A stretch of DNA of 64,000 nucleotides from Microbacterium sp. LWH3-1.2 (GTDB taxonomy: Bacteria > Actinomycetota > Actinomycetes > Actinomycetales > Microbacteriaceae): assembly GCF_040675855.1 (NCBI RefSeq), contig NZ_JBEGIK010000001.1, forward strand, positions 992,001 to 1,056,000, written 5' to 3'. The position numbers were made by a program, and so were the translations under genes. Positions 46,999 through 56,316 of the stretch are shown in pieces (the first letter of the stretch is position 1; every line of letters begins with the position of its first letter). Under the pieces are notes generated by a model. The model made no database searches. It was given only the letters and a program-made list of their open reading frames with translations, and was not told the origin of the DNA.

Positions 46999-47562
46999 TC
47001 AGTCGGGGTGACGGATGCCGTGCGCCAGCGTCTGCGCCCAACTCTCGGAGATCTCGTCGATCCGCGTCGTCACGATGAGGTGGCACAGCTGCCCGTACGC
47101 CATGAACCGCTGCACGTCGTCGTCGCTGCCCGCGGAGCGTTCCTTGGCGAACTCGGTGACGCGTGCGACCCCCGCTCGAAGTGCTCCGCCGATCTCGGGG
47201 ATGTCGGCCACGGACTGTGCGTGCACCTGCAGCATCAGCAGTGTGCGGTCGCGGATGAGCGCAGCGTATGCGCCGCCCATCGCATCCAGCACGGCCGCCG
47301 GTTCGGGCGAACCTGCAGCATCCGCCCCCTCGGCCAACGCGGCGACGATCTGTTCGAAGCACGCCTCGAGCGCGGCGACGAACAGCGCCTCCTTGCGCGG
47401 GTAGAGCTTGAAGACGTATGCCGGAGAGATCTTCGCCGCGCCGGCGACGGCCGCAACCGTGGTGCCGTGATAGCCGCCCCGCGCGAACTCGCGCAGCGCA
47501 GCCGCCGCGACGATGGGCCGGCGGGTGTCGGCCGTGGAGAGGATGGAGCTGCGCGATGTCAT
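46999..47562 (-). CDS. TetR family repressor of the adjacent MFS exporter
   Basis: A 187-residue TetR protein; HTH at about 18-54 (AAAALREFARGGYHGTTVAA, GAAKISPAYVFKLYPRKEALF). ATG at 47560-47562. It precedes the MFS gene on the same strand with its own and the MFS promoter carrying related palindromes, so it is probably autoregulated and represses the exporter until a toxic ligand binds. Confidence 0.9.
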   Translation of the reverse strand: MTSRSSILSTADTRRPIVAAAALREFARGGYHGTTVAAVAGAAKISPAYVFKLYPRKEALFVAALEACFEQIVAALAEGADAAGSPEPAAVLDAMGGAYAALIRDRTLLMLQVHAQSVADIPEIGGALRAGVARVTEFAKERSAGSDDDVQRFMAYGQLCHLIVTTRIDEISESWAQTLAHGIRHPD

Positions 47563-47576
47563 GGGAGTGACTGTAC

Positions 47577-47605
47577 ACTCACCAGAGGTGAGTGGTCAAT
47601 CACTC
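47577..47605. promoter_or_regulatory. overlapping TetR operators before the TetR gene
   Basis: Two palindromes overlap here: ACTCACC-AGA-GGTGAGT (47577-47593) and GTGAGTGGTCAATCACTC (47588-47605). The second matches the operator at 46941-46960 in the TGAGTGGTCA-xTCACTC core. Confidence 0.7.
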
Positions 47606-47675
47606 TCTGGTTGAGCAGTCGCTCCCACGGGGTGCGCTCACCACGTCACGATGTTGAACGCGCCGCCTACATAGC

Positions 47676-47689
47676 TTAGGCTCACCTAA
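47676..47689 (+). promoter_or_regulatory. DtxR/IdeR iron box
   Basis: TTAGGCTCACCTAA, a near-perfect match to the actinobacterial iron-regulator box, ends one base before the GTG start of the siderophore ABC ATPase. With TAGCTT (47672-47677) as -10, the mRNA would be leaderless or nearly so, and the bound regulator would cover the start. Confidence 0.85.
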
Positions 47690-47690
47690 C

Positions 47691-48548
<858 letters not shown>

Positions 48549-48631
48549 CGTTCGACCCCGGGCCGCCCGCCCGCCCTGCCCGACCCCTGTAGCACCAACC
48601 CCTTCCCTCACACATGTCTGGAGCCTGCCCG

Positions 48632-49666
48632 ATGCCCAAGCCCTTCGCCGCCCTCGCCGTTCTCGGCGCCGTCGCCCTCACCCTGACCGCGTGCGGCACC
48701 ACAGCGGTCTCCGACAGTGCCGGCGCCGACACCGACACCGCAGTCTCGACCAGCGCCGGCTGCGCCGAGGACTCGACCATGACGTCGACCGAGCCGGTCG
48801 AGCTGGCCGACGCGTTCGGCCGCACGATCACGCTCGACCAGCCGGCTGCGAAGGTCGCCGTGCTGGAGTGGCAGCAGATCGAGGACGTGCTGTCGCTGTG
48901 CCTCACGCCGGTGGCGGTCGCGGATGCCGATGGCTACCGCACGTGGGACACCGCCGAGGAGCTGCCCGCCGGCGTCGAGAGCGTCGGCACGCGCCAGGAG
49001 CCGAATCTGGACGCGCTGTTCGCGGCTGAGCCCGACCTCGTCATCGTGGAGGCGTACACGCGCGACGACGCGATCATCGCGCAGCTCGAGGAGTACGGCG
49101 TGCCGGTACTCGCGACGCTGGGTGCGAACGCCGAGGATCCGATCGGGCAGATGCTCGACACCTTCGACCTGATCGCCCAGGCGACCGGGCGCACCGAACG
49201 CGCCGACGTCGTGAAGGACGAGTTCGAACAGCACCTCGCCGACGCGAAGGCCGAGATCGCCGGCGCCGCCCCCGCCGTCACCGACTTCGTCTACTTCGAC
49301 GGCTGGGTCGACGGCGGCAACGTGTCGCTGCGCCCGTTCGGCCAGGGCTCGCTCGTCGGCGAGATCGGAGAGGAGCTCGGCCTCACGAACGCATGGACGG
49401 GCGAGGTCGACCCGGCCTACGGCCTGGGCCAGACCGACATCGAGGGCATGACCACGATCGGCGACGCCAGCCTCTTCTACACGGGCACCGTCGACCCCGA
49501 CTCCGAGAGCTTCGTCGACGCTGCGGCCGAGAACCCCGCGTGGGCCTCGATCCCGGCCGTCGCCGAGGACCGCATCGCGCCGTTCCCCGGCGGCATCTGG
49601 ACGTTCGGCGGGCCGCGCTCGGCCGAGCAGCTCATCGACGCCTACGTCGCCGCGATCACCCGGTGA
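48632..49666 (+). CDS. iron-siderophore ABC transporter substrate-binding lipoprotein
   Basis: A 344-residue FecB/FhuD-like lipoprotein; lipobox LTAC near residue 20. I prefer the ATG at 48632, with GGAG eight bases before it, over the ATG at 48614. PVELADAFGRTITLDQPAAKVAVLEW is the family's opening motif, and DAFDL-like and PGGIWTFGGPRSAEQLI segments follow. It captures a ferric siderophore outside the membrane. The stop overlaps the permease start. Confidence 0.93.
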   Translation: MPKPFAALAVLGAVALTLTACGTTAVSDSAGADTDTAVSTSAGCAEDSTMTSTEPVELADAFGRTITLDQPAAKVAVLEWQQIEDVLSLCLTPVAVADADGYRTWDTAEELPAGVESVGTRQEPNLDALFAAEPDLVIVEAYTRDDAIIAQLEEYGVPVLATLGANAEDPIGQMLDTFDLIAQATGRTERADVVKDEFEQHLADAKAEIAGAAPAVTDFVYFDGWVDGGNVSLRPFGQGSLVGEIGEELGLTNAWTGEVDPAYGLGQTDIEGMTTIGDASLFYTGTVDPDSESFVDAAAENPAWASIPAVAEDRIAPFPGGIWTFGGPRSAEQLIDAYVAAITR

Positions 49667-51771
49667 GCGGTGGGTCGTTGAGCGAGCGAGCCACTCGCAC
49701 CTCGAGTGACGTCGGCGACGGGACGGATGCTGCGCATCCGGCGCCCGTGCAGGGTGCTGCGCCGGCTCGGCTCGCTCGCTCGACGACCGGTGCCGCCATC
49801 GGCGTGCTGCTCGGGCTCCTGGTCGTACTGGTGCTGGCCGCCGGGTGGCACCTGACGCAGGGGACGAGCGGCGCGATCCTCGCCGACGCCCAGGTGCTGT
49901 GGGGCTCGCGGGTGCCCCGTCTTGCCGCCGGGGTCGGCGTCGGCATCGCCCTGGGCGTGGCGGGTCTGCTGATGCAGTCCCTGTCGCGCAACGCCCTCGC
50001 CTCGCCCGACACCCTCGGCGTGACCGCCGGCTCATACCTCGCGGTGACCGCGGTCGCGGCCTTCGGCGTCGCCGTGCCCATCTGGGCGTCGGGCTTCGTG
50101 GCTTTCGCCGGCGGCCTCGCCGCCGCCGCGCTCGTGCTCGGCCTGGCCGGCGGGGCGGGCACCTCGACCACGCGTCTGGTCCTCGCCGGCTCGGCGCTCG
50201 CGCTCGCCTTCCAGGCCGGCACGTCGGCGCTGCTCGTGCTCTTCTCGGAGGAGACGAAGGGCCTCCTCGCGTGGGGCAGCGGCAGCCTCTCCCAGCTCGG
50301 GCTCGAGAGCTTCCTGCGCGCGGCACCTGTGGTCGTCGTCGCCGTCGTGCTCGCCCTCGTCATGTCGCGTCGCCTGGACGTGCTCGCCCTCGGCGACGAC
50401 ACCGCGTCGTCGCTCGGCGTGCCGATCCGTTCGACGCGGATCAGCGGCATCCTTCTCTCCGTTCTCCTCACCGCGACGGCCGTGACCCTCGCCGGGCCCA
50501 TCGGCTTCGTCGGCCTGTGCGCGCCCGTGCTCGCCCGGCTGCTCGCGCGCGTCGTCCCGGCGCTCGGCCGGCACCTGCTGCTGATCCCGCTCTCGGGACT
50601 GATCGGCGCGATCGTCGTGATCCTCGCGGACGCGCTGCTGCGCGCCCTCATCGGCCCCGAGGGAGCCATCGCGGTGCCGACGGGCGTCGCCACGACGGTC
50701 TTCGGCGCGGTCGTGCTCGTCGTGATGGCTCGCCGGCTGCGGGACTCGGGGCCTACCCGGCGCCCGCCCACGATCCGCATCGGGGTGCGCAGCGGCCGGA
50801 GCTTCGTGATCGTCGTCGTCGTCGCGGCGATCGCCCTCGGCGCGGTCGTGCTGGCCGGAATGCTCCTCGGGAGCACGCGGCTGCTGACCGGCGACATCCT
50901 GTTGTGGCTGCAGGATGCCGCACCCCCGCGCATCGCCTTCGCACTCGACGAGCGCGCCCCCCGTGTCATCGCCGCCGTCGTCGCGGGCGCCGCATTGGGC
51001 CTCGCGGGCAGCGTCACGCAGGCGGTGAGTCGCAACCCGCTGGCCGATCCCAGCCTGCTCGGCATCACCGGCGGCGCCGGTCTGGGCGCGGTGCTCGTCG
51101 TGACCAGCGCCACCGCGACGACGTTCGGGATGCTCGTCGCCGCCGTCATCGGAGGGATGCTCGCCTTCGCGCTCGTATACGGGCTGGCCTGGCGCGGCGG
51201 CCTCAGCGCCGACCGGTTCATCCTCATCGGCATCGGGGTCTCGTACGGCGCGGTCGCCCTGACGACCTTCGTGCTGCTGCGTTCGAACCCGTGGGACACG
51301 CCGAAGATCTACACGTGGCTCTCGGGTACGACGTACGGTCGCATCTGGGAGCAGGTGATCCCGCTCGCGATCGTGCTCGTCATCGCGCTCCCCGTCGTGT
51401 TCGCGCATCGGCGCGACCTCGACATCCTTGCCATGGACGAGGACACTCCGCGGCTCGTCGGCATCCGCCTCGAACGGACACGCCTGCTGCTGCTCGTCGC
51501 AGCCGCCGTGCTCGCGGCGCTGAGCGTCGTCGCGGTCGGGGTCATCGGATTCGTGGGGCTCGTCGCACCGCATGCCGCGCGCGCACTCGTCGGCTCGCGG
51601 CACGGCCGCGTGATACCGGTCGCGGTCCTGCTGGGCGCCGTGCTCGTGGGTGCGGCTGACGCTCTCGGGCGGACGGTCCTCGCGCCCGCCCAGCTTCCTG
51701 CCGGGCTCGTCGTCGCGCTGATCGGCGCCCCGTACTTCGTGTGGCTGCTCTGGCGCTCGCGCGACGCCTGA
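49663..51771 (+). CDS. fused FecCD-type siderophore ABC permease (two permease units)
   Basis: A 702-residue protein made of two FecCD permease units in tandem, the FhuB layout. Starts at GTG 49663 overlapping the previous stop (GTGA). Each unit has the conserved NPLA(S/D)P motif (SRNALASPDTLGVTAG; SRNPLADPSLLGITGG) and GFVGLxAP (GPIGFVGLCAPVLAR; GVIGFVGLVAPHAAR). A 45-residue polar leader precedes unit 1. One polypeptide forms the whole channel, so no second permease is needed. Confidence 0.95.
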   Translation: MSGGSLSERATRTSSDVGDGTDAAHPAPVQGAAPARLARSTTGAAIGVLLGLLVVLVLAAGWHLTQGTSGAILADAQVLWGSRVPRLAAGVGVGIALGVAGLLMQSLSRNALASPDTLGVTAGSYLAVTAVAAFGVAVPIWASGFVAFAGGLAAAALVLGLAGGAGTSTTRLVLAGSALALAFQAGTSALLVLFSEETKGLLAWGSGSLSQLGLESFLRAAPVVVVAVVLALVMSRRLDVLALGDDTASSLGVPIRSTRISGILLSVLLTATAVTLAGPIGFVGLCAPVLARLLARVVPALGRHLLLIPLSGLIGAIVVILADALLRALIGPEGAIAVPTGVATTVFGAVVLVVMARRLRDSGPTRRPPTIRIGVRSGRSFVIVVVVAAIALGAVVLAGMLLGSTRLLTGDILLWLQDAAPPRIAFALDERAPRVIAAVVAGAALGLAGSVTQAVSRNPLADPSLLGITGGAGLGAVLVVTSATATTFGMLVAAVIGGMLAFALVYGLAWRGGLSADRFILIGIGVSYGAVALTTFVLLRSNPWDTPKIYTWLSGTTYGRIWEQVIPLAIVLVIALPVVFAHRRDLDILAMDEDTPRLVGIRLERTRLLLLVAAAVLAALSVVAVGVIGFVGLVAPHAARALVGSRHGRVIPVAVLLGAVLVGAADALGRTVLAPAQLPAGLVVALIGAPYFVWLLWRSRDA

Positions 51772-51789
51772 CGGCCGCGCGCGTGGGAC

Positions 51790-51885
51790 GGGCTCAGGCG
51801 ATCCGGCCCGCATGAGGCGGACCACGATGTCCGACGAATCGATCACGGATTCGTCGTGACTCACGCACACCACGGCCACGCCAGG
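51790..51885 (-). pseudogene. relic of an ABC transporter ATPase C-terminus
   Basis: In one minus-strand frame the sequence reads PGVAVVCVSHDESVID SSDIVVRLMRAG, the H-loop and closing strand of a LolD-type ABC ATPase. No Walker or signature motifs lie upstream; the match stops at 51885, where another relic begins on the opposite strand. It is a fragment only. Confidence 0.5.
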
Positions 51886-51887
51886 GA

Positions 51888-52022
51888 GTCGTCGTCGACC
51901 TGATCAGCGTGGCCGACAGCCGGCTCGCGCGAAGGAGGTCGGGCGTGCCGTTCTCGATCGCGGGCGGCGTGAACGCCTCGACCATCGGCTCGGTGCGCGA
52001 CGCGGGCGCCCGCATCGCCTGA
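51888..52022 (+). pseudogene. relic of a 3-hexulose-6-phosphate synthase-like gene
   Basis: A 45-codon frame ending in TGA reads VVVDLISVADSRLAR and then VPFSIAGGVNASTIGSVRDA, followed by GARIA. These look like two separated pieces of a hexulose-6-phosphate synthase (a ribulose monophosphate pathway enzyme): the VLVDLI..AD strand and the IAGGVN..TI..V..AGA phosphate-binding end, with the middle and the rest missing. There is no start codon. It is flanked by the ABC relic, so this 377-base gap (51772-52148) holds decayed genes only. Confidence 0.5.
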
Positions 52023-52148
52023 CGCGTTCTCGCGCACTGATCGCGGTCCGGGAGCACGCCGCAAACGGCGTCCCGGGCCGCGATCGCCCCATCGACGCCG
52101 CGGGGGCGGTGAGCGTACTCTGGCGCTCACCGGGTGTGGGGAGGGAAC

Positions 52149-52643
52149 GTGAAGAGGCGGCACGCTCAGCAGGTCATCACGGCGGACGAGCAGATCGCGC
52201 GGTACGCGTACGTCCTGGGAAACGTGCCGGCGAGCGTCGCCGACAAGGCGTACGCCGCCGCGTTCTCGGGGCTCTCGGCCACGCAACGCGAGGAGATCGT
52301 CGGCCAGCTGCGCGCCGAGCTGCCCGACGAGCCGGACGCGGCGGCATCCGTCGATCCCGGCGCGTTCGCGAGGCTCATGCGCGATCTGCTGGCGCGCGAC
52401 GCGCTGGTGCGCATCCGTGACGGCGCCGTCATCGCCGCTGCGTTCGTCGCGAGCACTCCGGTCGTCGCGTACTTCACAACGGGCGCCGGCTCGGTGACGA
52501 TGGACCAGCAGCCGCCGTGGATCCACGAGCTGGCCGGGCACGAGACCGCCCCCGTCGACGGAGGACGGACGCACCACCGCCACGGCGTGCCGGGCATCCT
52601 GAGCCGGGACCACGGCAATACGGGCGACTCCCGCGAGTGGTGA
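52149..52643 (+). CDS. hypothetical protein
   Basis: A 164-residue protein from GTG 52149 (GAGGG just before). Its first 55 residues (ADEQIARYAYVLGNVPASVA, AFSGLSATQREEIVGQLRAE) form a helical domain found in unknown Micrococcales proteins. A weakly hydrophobic stretch follows (VIAAAFVASTPVVAYFTTGA), then a His-rich C-terminus. Function not known. Confidence 0.7.
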   Translation: MKRRHAQQVITADEQIARYAYVLGNVPASVADKAYAAAFSGLSATQREEIVGQLRAELPDEPDAAASVDPGAFARLMRDLLARDALVRIRDGAVIAAAFVASTPVVAYFTTGAGSVTMDQQPPWIHELAGHETAPVDGGRTHHRHGVPGILSRDHGNTGDSREW

Positions 52644-52685
52644 GGGAGAGCAGCGCAGGCCCATGGTGTGCGCGGGCGCCCGGGA

Positions 52686-53990
52686 TCACTGGGGCGTCTG
52701 AGGGGTGACCTCGCGGGCGGTGTCGGCGGGTGCGTTCTGCCTTCGGCTCAACAGGACGAAGGGAATGGCGACCGCCGAGATCACCCCGCTCCACACCAGC
52801 GAGGCACCGTAGCCACCGACATCTGCCACCCGGCCGAGCGCCGGTTGGATGACGACGCCGCCGCTCGAGCCCATGAGCGAGTCGAAGGAGAGCACGGTCG
52901 CGCGCTGCTTCGACGGGATCATGTCGTTGAGGTAGGCACGATGCACGGGGTCATCGATGGCCGAGGCGACGCCCCAGAGCGCCACGAGCACCACGGCGAC
53001 CCAGAAGTTGCGCACGAGACCGATCCCGACCAGCACGAGCGCGCTGGTGACGGTCGCCAGCAGGATCGTCGATGTGCGCCGGCGGAAGAGCTTTCGCACC
53101 CAGGGGGCGAGGGCGCCGCCGAGAATCGCGGTGCCCGACACCAGAGCGGCCGCGAGGCCCGCGACCGTGTACGCCTCTTCGTCGCCCCACAGCTCCAGCA
53201 GGTACGGCTGCAATGCGTAGAAGACGTAGAACCCGACACCGGTGGTGAACGGGCTCGCGAGCATCAGCCAGCGCACGGGCGGATCACCGAGGCCATAGCG
53301 GATGGACGCCCGTAGGACGGTGCGTGTCGCGCGCAGCGGGCTCTCGCTCCGGTCGGGCGTGAACCCCAGGTCCCGCATCAGCAGTGCGGCGACGATGAAC
53401 ATCAGCAGCAGAATGGCGCCCCGCAGCAGGAACGGCACACCGAGGTTCGTCACCTGAGCGATGACGCCGCCGAGCACCGATCCCGACAGCATCGCGACCC
53501 CGCCCACGATCTGCGCGCGGCCGAAGACGGTCTCGAGACTGCCCTGATAGGAGGTGGCCTTCAACGCATCGACGAGCCACGCATCGACGGCCCCGGAGAA
53601 GAACGTGAAGCCCAGACCGAGCAGCACCGAGACGACCGCCCACGCCCAGAACGGCGATTGCCAGACCCACAGCATCCAGTACAGGATCGTGGTCACCGCC
53701 AGCGTCACCGTGCCGAGCAGATACGACGCGCGACGCCCCACCGTGTCGGCCACGACGCCGGTGGGGATCTCGAAGATCAGCATTCCCGCGCTGAAGAAGG
53801 CGTTCGCCGCGAACGCCTCGAGGTTGGAGAGCCCGGCGTCGAGCAGGAACAGCGTATTGACACCCCAGATGAGCGACGCGGCGAGCGTATTGCCCAGCAT
53901 GAGCGTGTAATACGTGCCTTGCACCCTGCGCGGAGTCGGCAGCCTTCGTGCGGTAGTTGTCTTGGAGATGGCGACACCGCCTCTTTCCAC
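52686..53990 (-). CDS. MFS transporter
   Basis: A 434-residue MFS protein with 12 helices, similar in pattern to the group with FFSGAVDAWLVDAL and IFEIPTGVVADTVGRRASYL (motif A in loop 2-3). The GTG at 53988-53990 is the best start available, since no better codon follows the AAAGAGG site; the frame is open far upstream. Substrate unknown. It lies alone on the minus strand, divergent from the cold-shock locus. Confidence 0.88.
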   Translation of the reverse strand: MERGGVAISKTTTARRLPTPRRVQGTYYTLMLGNTLAASLIWGVNTLFLLDAGLSNLEAFAANAFFSAGMLIFEIPTGVVADTVGRRASYLLGTVTLAVTTILYWMLWVWQSPFWAWAVVSVLLGLGFTFFSGAVDAWLVDALKATSYQGSLETVFGRAQIVGGVAMLSGSVLGGVIAQVTNLGVPFLLRGAILLLMFIVAALLMRDLGFTPDRSESPLRATRTVLRASIRYGLGDPPVRWLMLASPFTTGVGFYVFYALQPYLLELWGDEEAYTVAGLAAALVSGTAILGGALAPWVRKLFRRRTSTILLATVTSALVLVGIGLVRNFWVAVVLVALWGVASAIDDPVHRAYLNDMIPSKQRATVLSFDSLMGSSGGVVIQPALGRVADVGGYGASLVWSGVISAVAIPFVLLSRRQNAPADTAREVTPQTPQ

Positions 53991-54071
53991 CGGATTCGGA
54001 CGACAACGCGACCGTATCCCTTGCACGCCCGCCCGGCTACCCCGCTTTTCGGTGAACGCAGACGCCCGTGC

Positions 54072-54098
54072 TACACTGACACGTTCCCTGCAGGGAAC
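54072..54098 (+). promoter_or_regulatory. candidate promoter and 16-bp palindrome in the cold-shock leader
   Basis: TACACT (54072-54077) is a good -10 box; its -35 box is weak. Starting six bases later is GTTCCCTGCAGGGAAC (54083-54098), a perfect 16-base palindrome at the predicted transcription start. It could be an operator or form a hairpin at the 5' end of the cold-shock mRNA. Confidence 0.5.
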
Positions 54099-54224
54099 CG
54101 CGCGTTCACCTCTCTGCCTCATCGTGGAGACGCAGGTCTGAACTCGCACCCTTCCCGCGGCTTCTGCACGCCGCCCGCCGCGATAGCTCATCGCTTCGCG
54201 CCTGACTAACGAATACACACGAAC

Positions 54225-54521
54225 ATGCACTCCGCTCCACCGGCGCTCGCCTGGCGACAGGCCGACGACGACGTCCACGTCGCGACGCGCGCCGCCGAAT
54301 ATGCCGGCTTCATCGACACGACGCCGCGCGGTTTCCGCGCGCACGGACCCCGCGGTGAAGACCTCGGGCTCCACGCGACGCCGGACAACGCGCGCGCGGC
54401 GGTCGCAGCATCCGTTCCCTCCCCGTTGTCGACACCGGCACCGGTTCCCGTACGTCCGCACCGCATTCGTCGGCGCGGCACCCCCGGTCGCTCCGGCGGC
54501 CCGAAGAATAGGAAAGACACG
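54225..54521 (+). other. in-frame N-terminal extension of the cold-shock ORF
   Basis: From the ATG 54225 the frame is open straight into cspA without a stop, adding 99 codons. The first 60 codons have the high third-position GC of real genes and encode [20 protein letters not shown] and [19 protein letters not shown], a compact domain that looks like a small actinobacterial protein. Codons 65-99 are Arg/Pro-rich and less gene-like. So this is either a 166-residue fusion protein, or a small gene whose stop is missing ahead of a separately translated cspA. Confidence 0.5.
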
Positions 54522-54725
54522 ATGGCCACTGGCACCGTGAAATGGTTCAACTCCGAGAAGGGCTTTGGCTTCATCGCACCCGATGACGGCTCGGCCGATC
54601 TCTTCGCACACTTCAGCGCGATCGCAGGCAGCGGTTTCAAGGAGCTTCGCGAAGACCAGAAGGTGGAGTTCGACGCCGAGCAGGGCCCCAAGGGCATGCA
54701 GGCGGCGAACATCCGCCCGCTCTGA
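54522..54725 (+). CDS. cspA: cold-shock protein CspA
   Basis: A 67-residue cold-shock domain. [20 protein letters not shown] holds RNP1 (KGFGFI, 14-19), and LFAHFSAI is the RNP2 strand. It binds single-stranded RNA and DNA as an RNA chaperone. The ATG has an AGGAAAG site. Ends in [15 protein letters not shown]. Classical cspA mRNAs have long leaders; here the leader encodes the extension described at 54225. A strong terminator follows. Confidence 0.95.
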   Translation: MATGTVKWFNSEKGFGFIAPDDGSADLFAHFSAIAGSGFKELREDQKVEFDAEQGPKGMQAANIRPL

Positions 54726-54734
54726 CGCTCCCGC

Positions 54735-54783
54735 GTGAACAGCGCCCGCCCCGGCTTCGGCCTGGGCGGGCGCTGCTGTTCAC
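54735..54783 (+). terminator. terminator after cspA
   Basis: GTGAACAG-CGCCCGCCC pairs with GGGCGGGCG-CTG-CTGTTCAC with a three-base bulge, giving 17 base pairs. It begins nine bases after the cspA stop. Confidence 0.8.
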
Positions 54784-54989
54784 CTGAGGGTCACCCGGGA
54801 ATGGGGAGGTATTCCTTGCGACTCATGTGGACCCACGTAGCCTGAGGGCAGCGATGGGCAACCGCCTCTGGCTTCTCAACGGCCGAACGCGGTCCCCATC
54901 GGAACTGGTGCATCATCTCCTCCACCGCTCTCGAGTCCCGGCTCGGTCCCATCCGTCAGACGTACGCCGGCACCACCGAGTTCCCGCCG

Positions 54990-56021
54990 ATGGCCCGGGC
55001 ATACACCGAGGTGTCGCAGGTCGTCCGCGAGACCGGTCTGCTCCGTCGTGCCGAGTGGTTCTACGCCCTCGTCGGGGTCGGCCTCCTCCTGGGTTTCGCC
55101 GGCGTGATCACCGGCTTCATCCTGCTCGGGCAGACCTGGTACCAGCTGCTGATGGCCGGCGCCCTCGGAATCCTGTTCACGCAGGTCGCGTTCCTCGCGC
55201 ACGAGGCGGCGCACAAACAGATCCTCGCCTCCGGTCCCGCGAACGACCGGCTCGCCCGCATCCTCGCCGCCGGCATCGTGGGCATCAGCCTCTCCTGGTG
55301 GAACAACAAGCACAACCGCCACCACGCGAACCCCAACCGGGTGGGCAAGGACCCCGACATCGAGATCGACACGATCTCCTTCCTCGAGACGGATGCCGCG
55401 TCCGCAGGCCGCTTGCGCGCTCTCGTGACACGCAAGCAGGGGTGGCTGTTCTTCCCGCTGCTCACGCTCGAAGGACTGAACCTGCACGCGCACGCGTTCC
55501 GGCACCTGTTCTCGCGCGAGGGCGTCAAGGACCGCTGGGTCGAACTCGCGCTCATCACGGTGCGCTTCGCGGTGATCTGGACGCCGGTGTTCCTCTTCCT
55601 TCCGCTGGGGATGGCGTTCGCGTTCCTCGGTGTGCAGCTGGCGGTGTTCGGCGTCTACATGGGCGCGTCCTTCGCGCCGAACCACAAGGGCATGGCGATC
55701 ATCGCCGAGGACGCGAGGCTCGACTTCTTCAGCAAGCAGGTGCGCACCTCCCGCAACATCAGCGGCGGCTGGTGGGCGACCATGCTCATGGGCGGGCTCA
55801 ACTACCAGATCGAGCACCACCTCTTCCCGAACATGCCCCGCCCGCACCTGGCGCGCGCACGCGAGATCGTGATCGACCAGTGCCGCGCCCTTGACGTGCC
55901 GTACGCCGAGACGACCCTCTGGCGCTCGTACGGCATCGTCGTCGCGTACCTCAACCGCGTGGGCCTGGCCGCACGCGATCCCTTCGACTGCCCCGTCGTC
56001 GGAACCTACCGCCGAGCCTGA
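54990..56021 (+). CDS. membrane fatty acid desaturase
   Basis: A 343-residue integral di-iron desaturase. The three His boxes are present: HEAAH (71-75), NKHNRHH (106-112) and QIEHH (273-277). Four helices surround them. It introduces a double bond into acyl chains of membrane lipids, using O2 and an electron donor. The ATG at 54990 is the only ATG fitting the frame; family-like sequence (RQTYAGTTEFPP) continues for about 10 codons upstream, so the true start may be a rarer codon further up. It follows cspA, consistent with a cold response. Confidence 0.9.
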   Translation: MARAYTEVSQVVRETGLLRRAEWFYALVGVGLLLGFAGVITGFILLGQTWYQLLMAGALGILFTQVAFLAHEAAHKQILASGPANDRLARILAAGIVGISLSWWNNKHNRHHANPNRVGKDPDIEIDTISFLETDAASAGRLRALVTRKQGWLFFPLLTLEGLNLHAHAFRHLFSREGVKDRWVELALITVRFAVIWTPVFLFLPLGMAFAFLGVQLAVFGVYMGASFAPNHKGMAIIAEDARLDFFSKQVRTSRNISGGWWATMLMGGLNYQIEHHLFPNMPRPHLARAREIVIDQCRALDVPYAETTLWRSYGIVVAYLNRVGLAARDPFDCPVVGTYRRA

Positions 56022-56316
56022 CGGAGGCGCTCCGCCTGGCGCGCAGGAAGGTGCGCCACGCGGGCCGGGCTGGTCGACGAGTACGAGATCAACACGGTCC
56101 TGCACACTTCCGAACGCAACTCGGGTGTCCGACGATGACGCTCGGTGACCGTGTTTGACGGCCCGGATGGGTCGGCGGCTTCGGCGCTTCTACGCTCGCC
56201 CATGGGCCCGGAAGGACCCCCGCCCGGCGGCTGGATCGTCGCCGGGATCGTGCGCGACTGAACCCGTCCGCACCTCATCCCGCACAGGCGACACTGAACC
56301 TGAAGGAGGCGACACC

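Noticed and set aside
56022..56316. Small frames between the desaturase and the orphan binding protein
   Set aside because: No ribosome site, family likeness or consistent codon bias in any frame.
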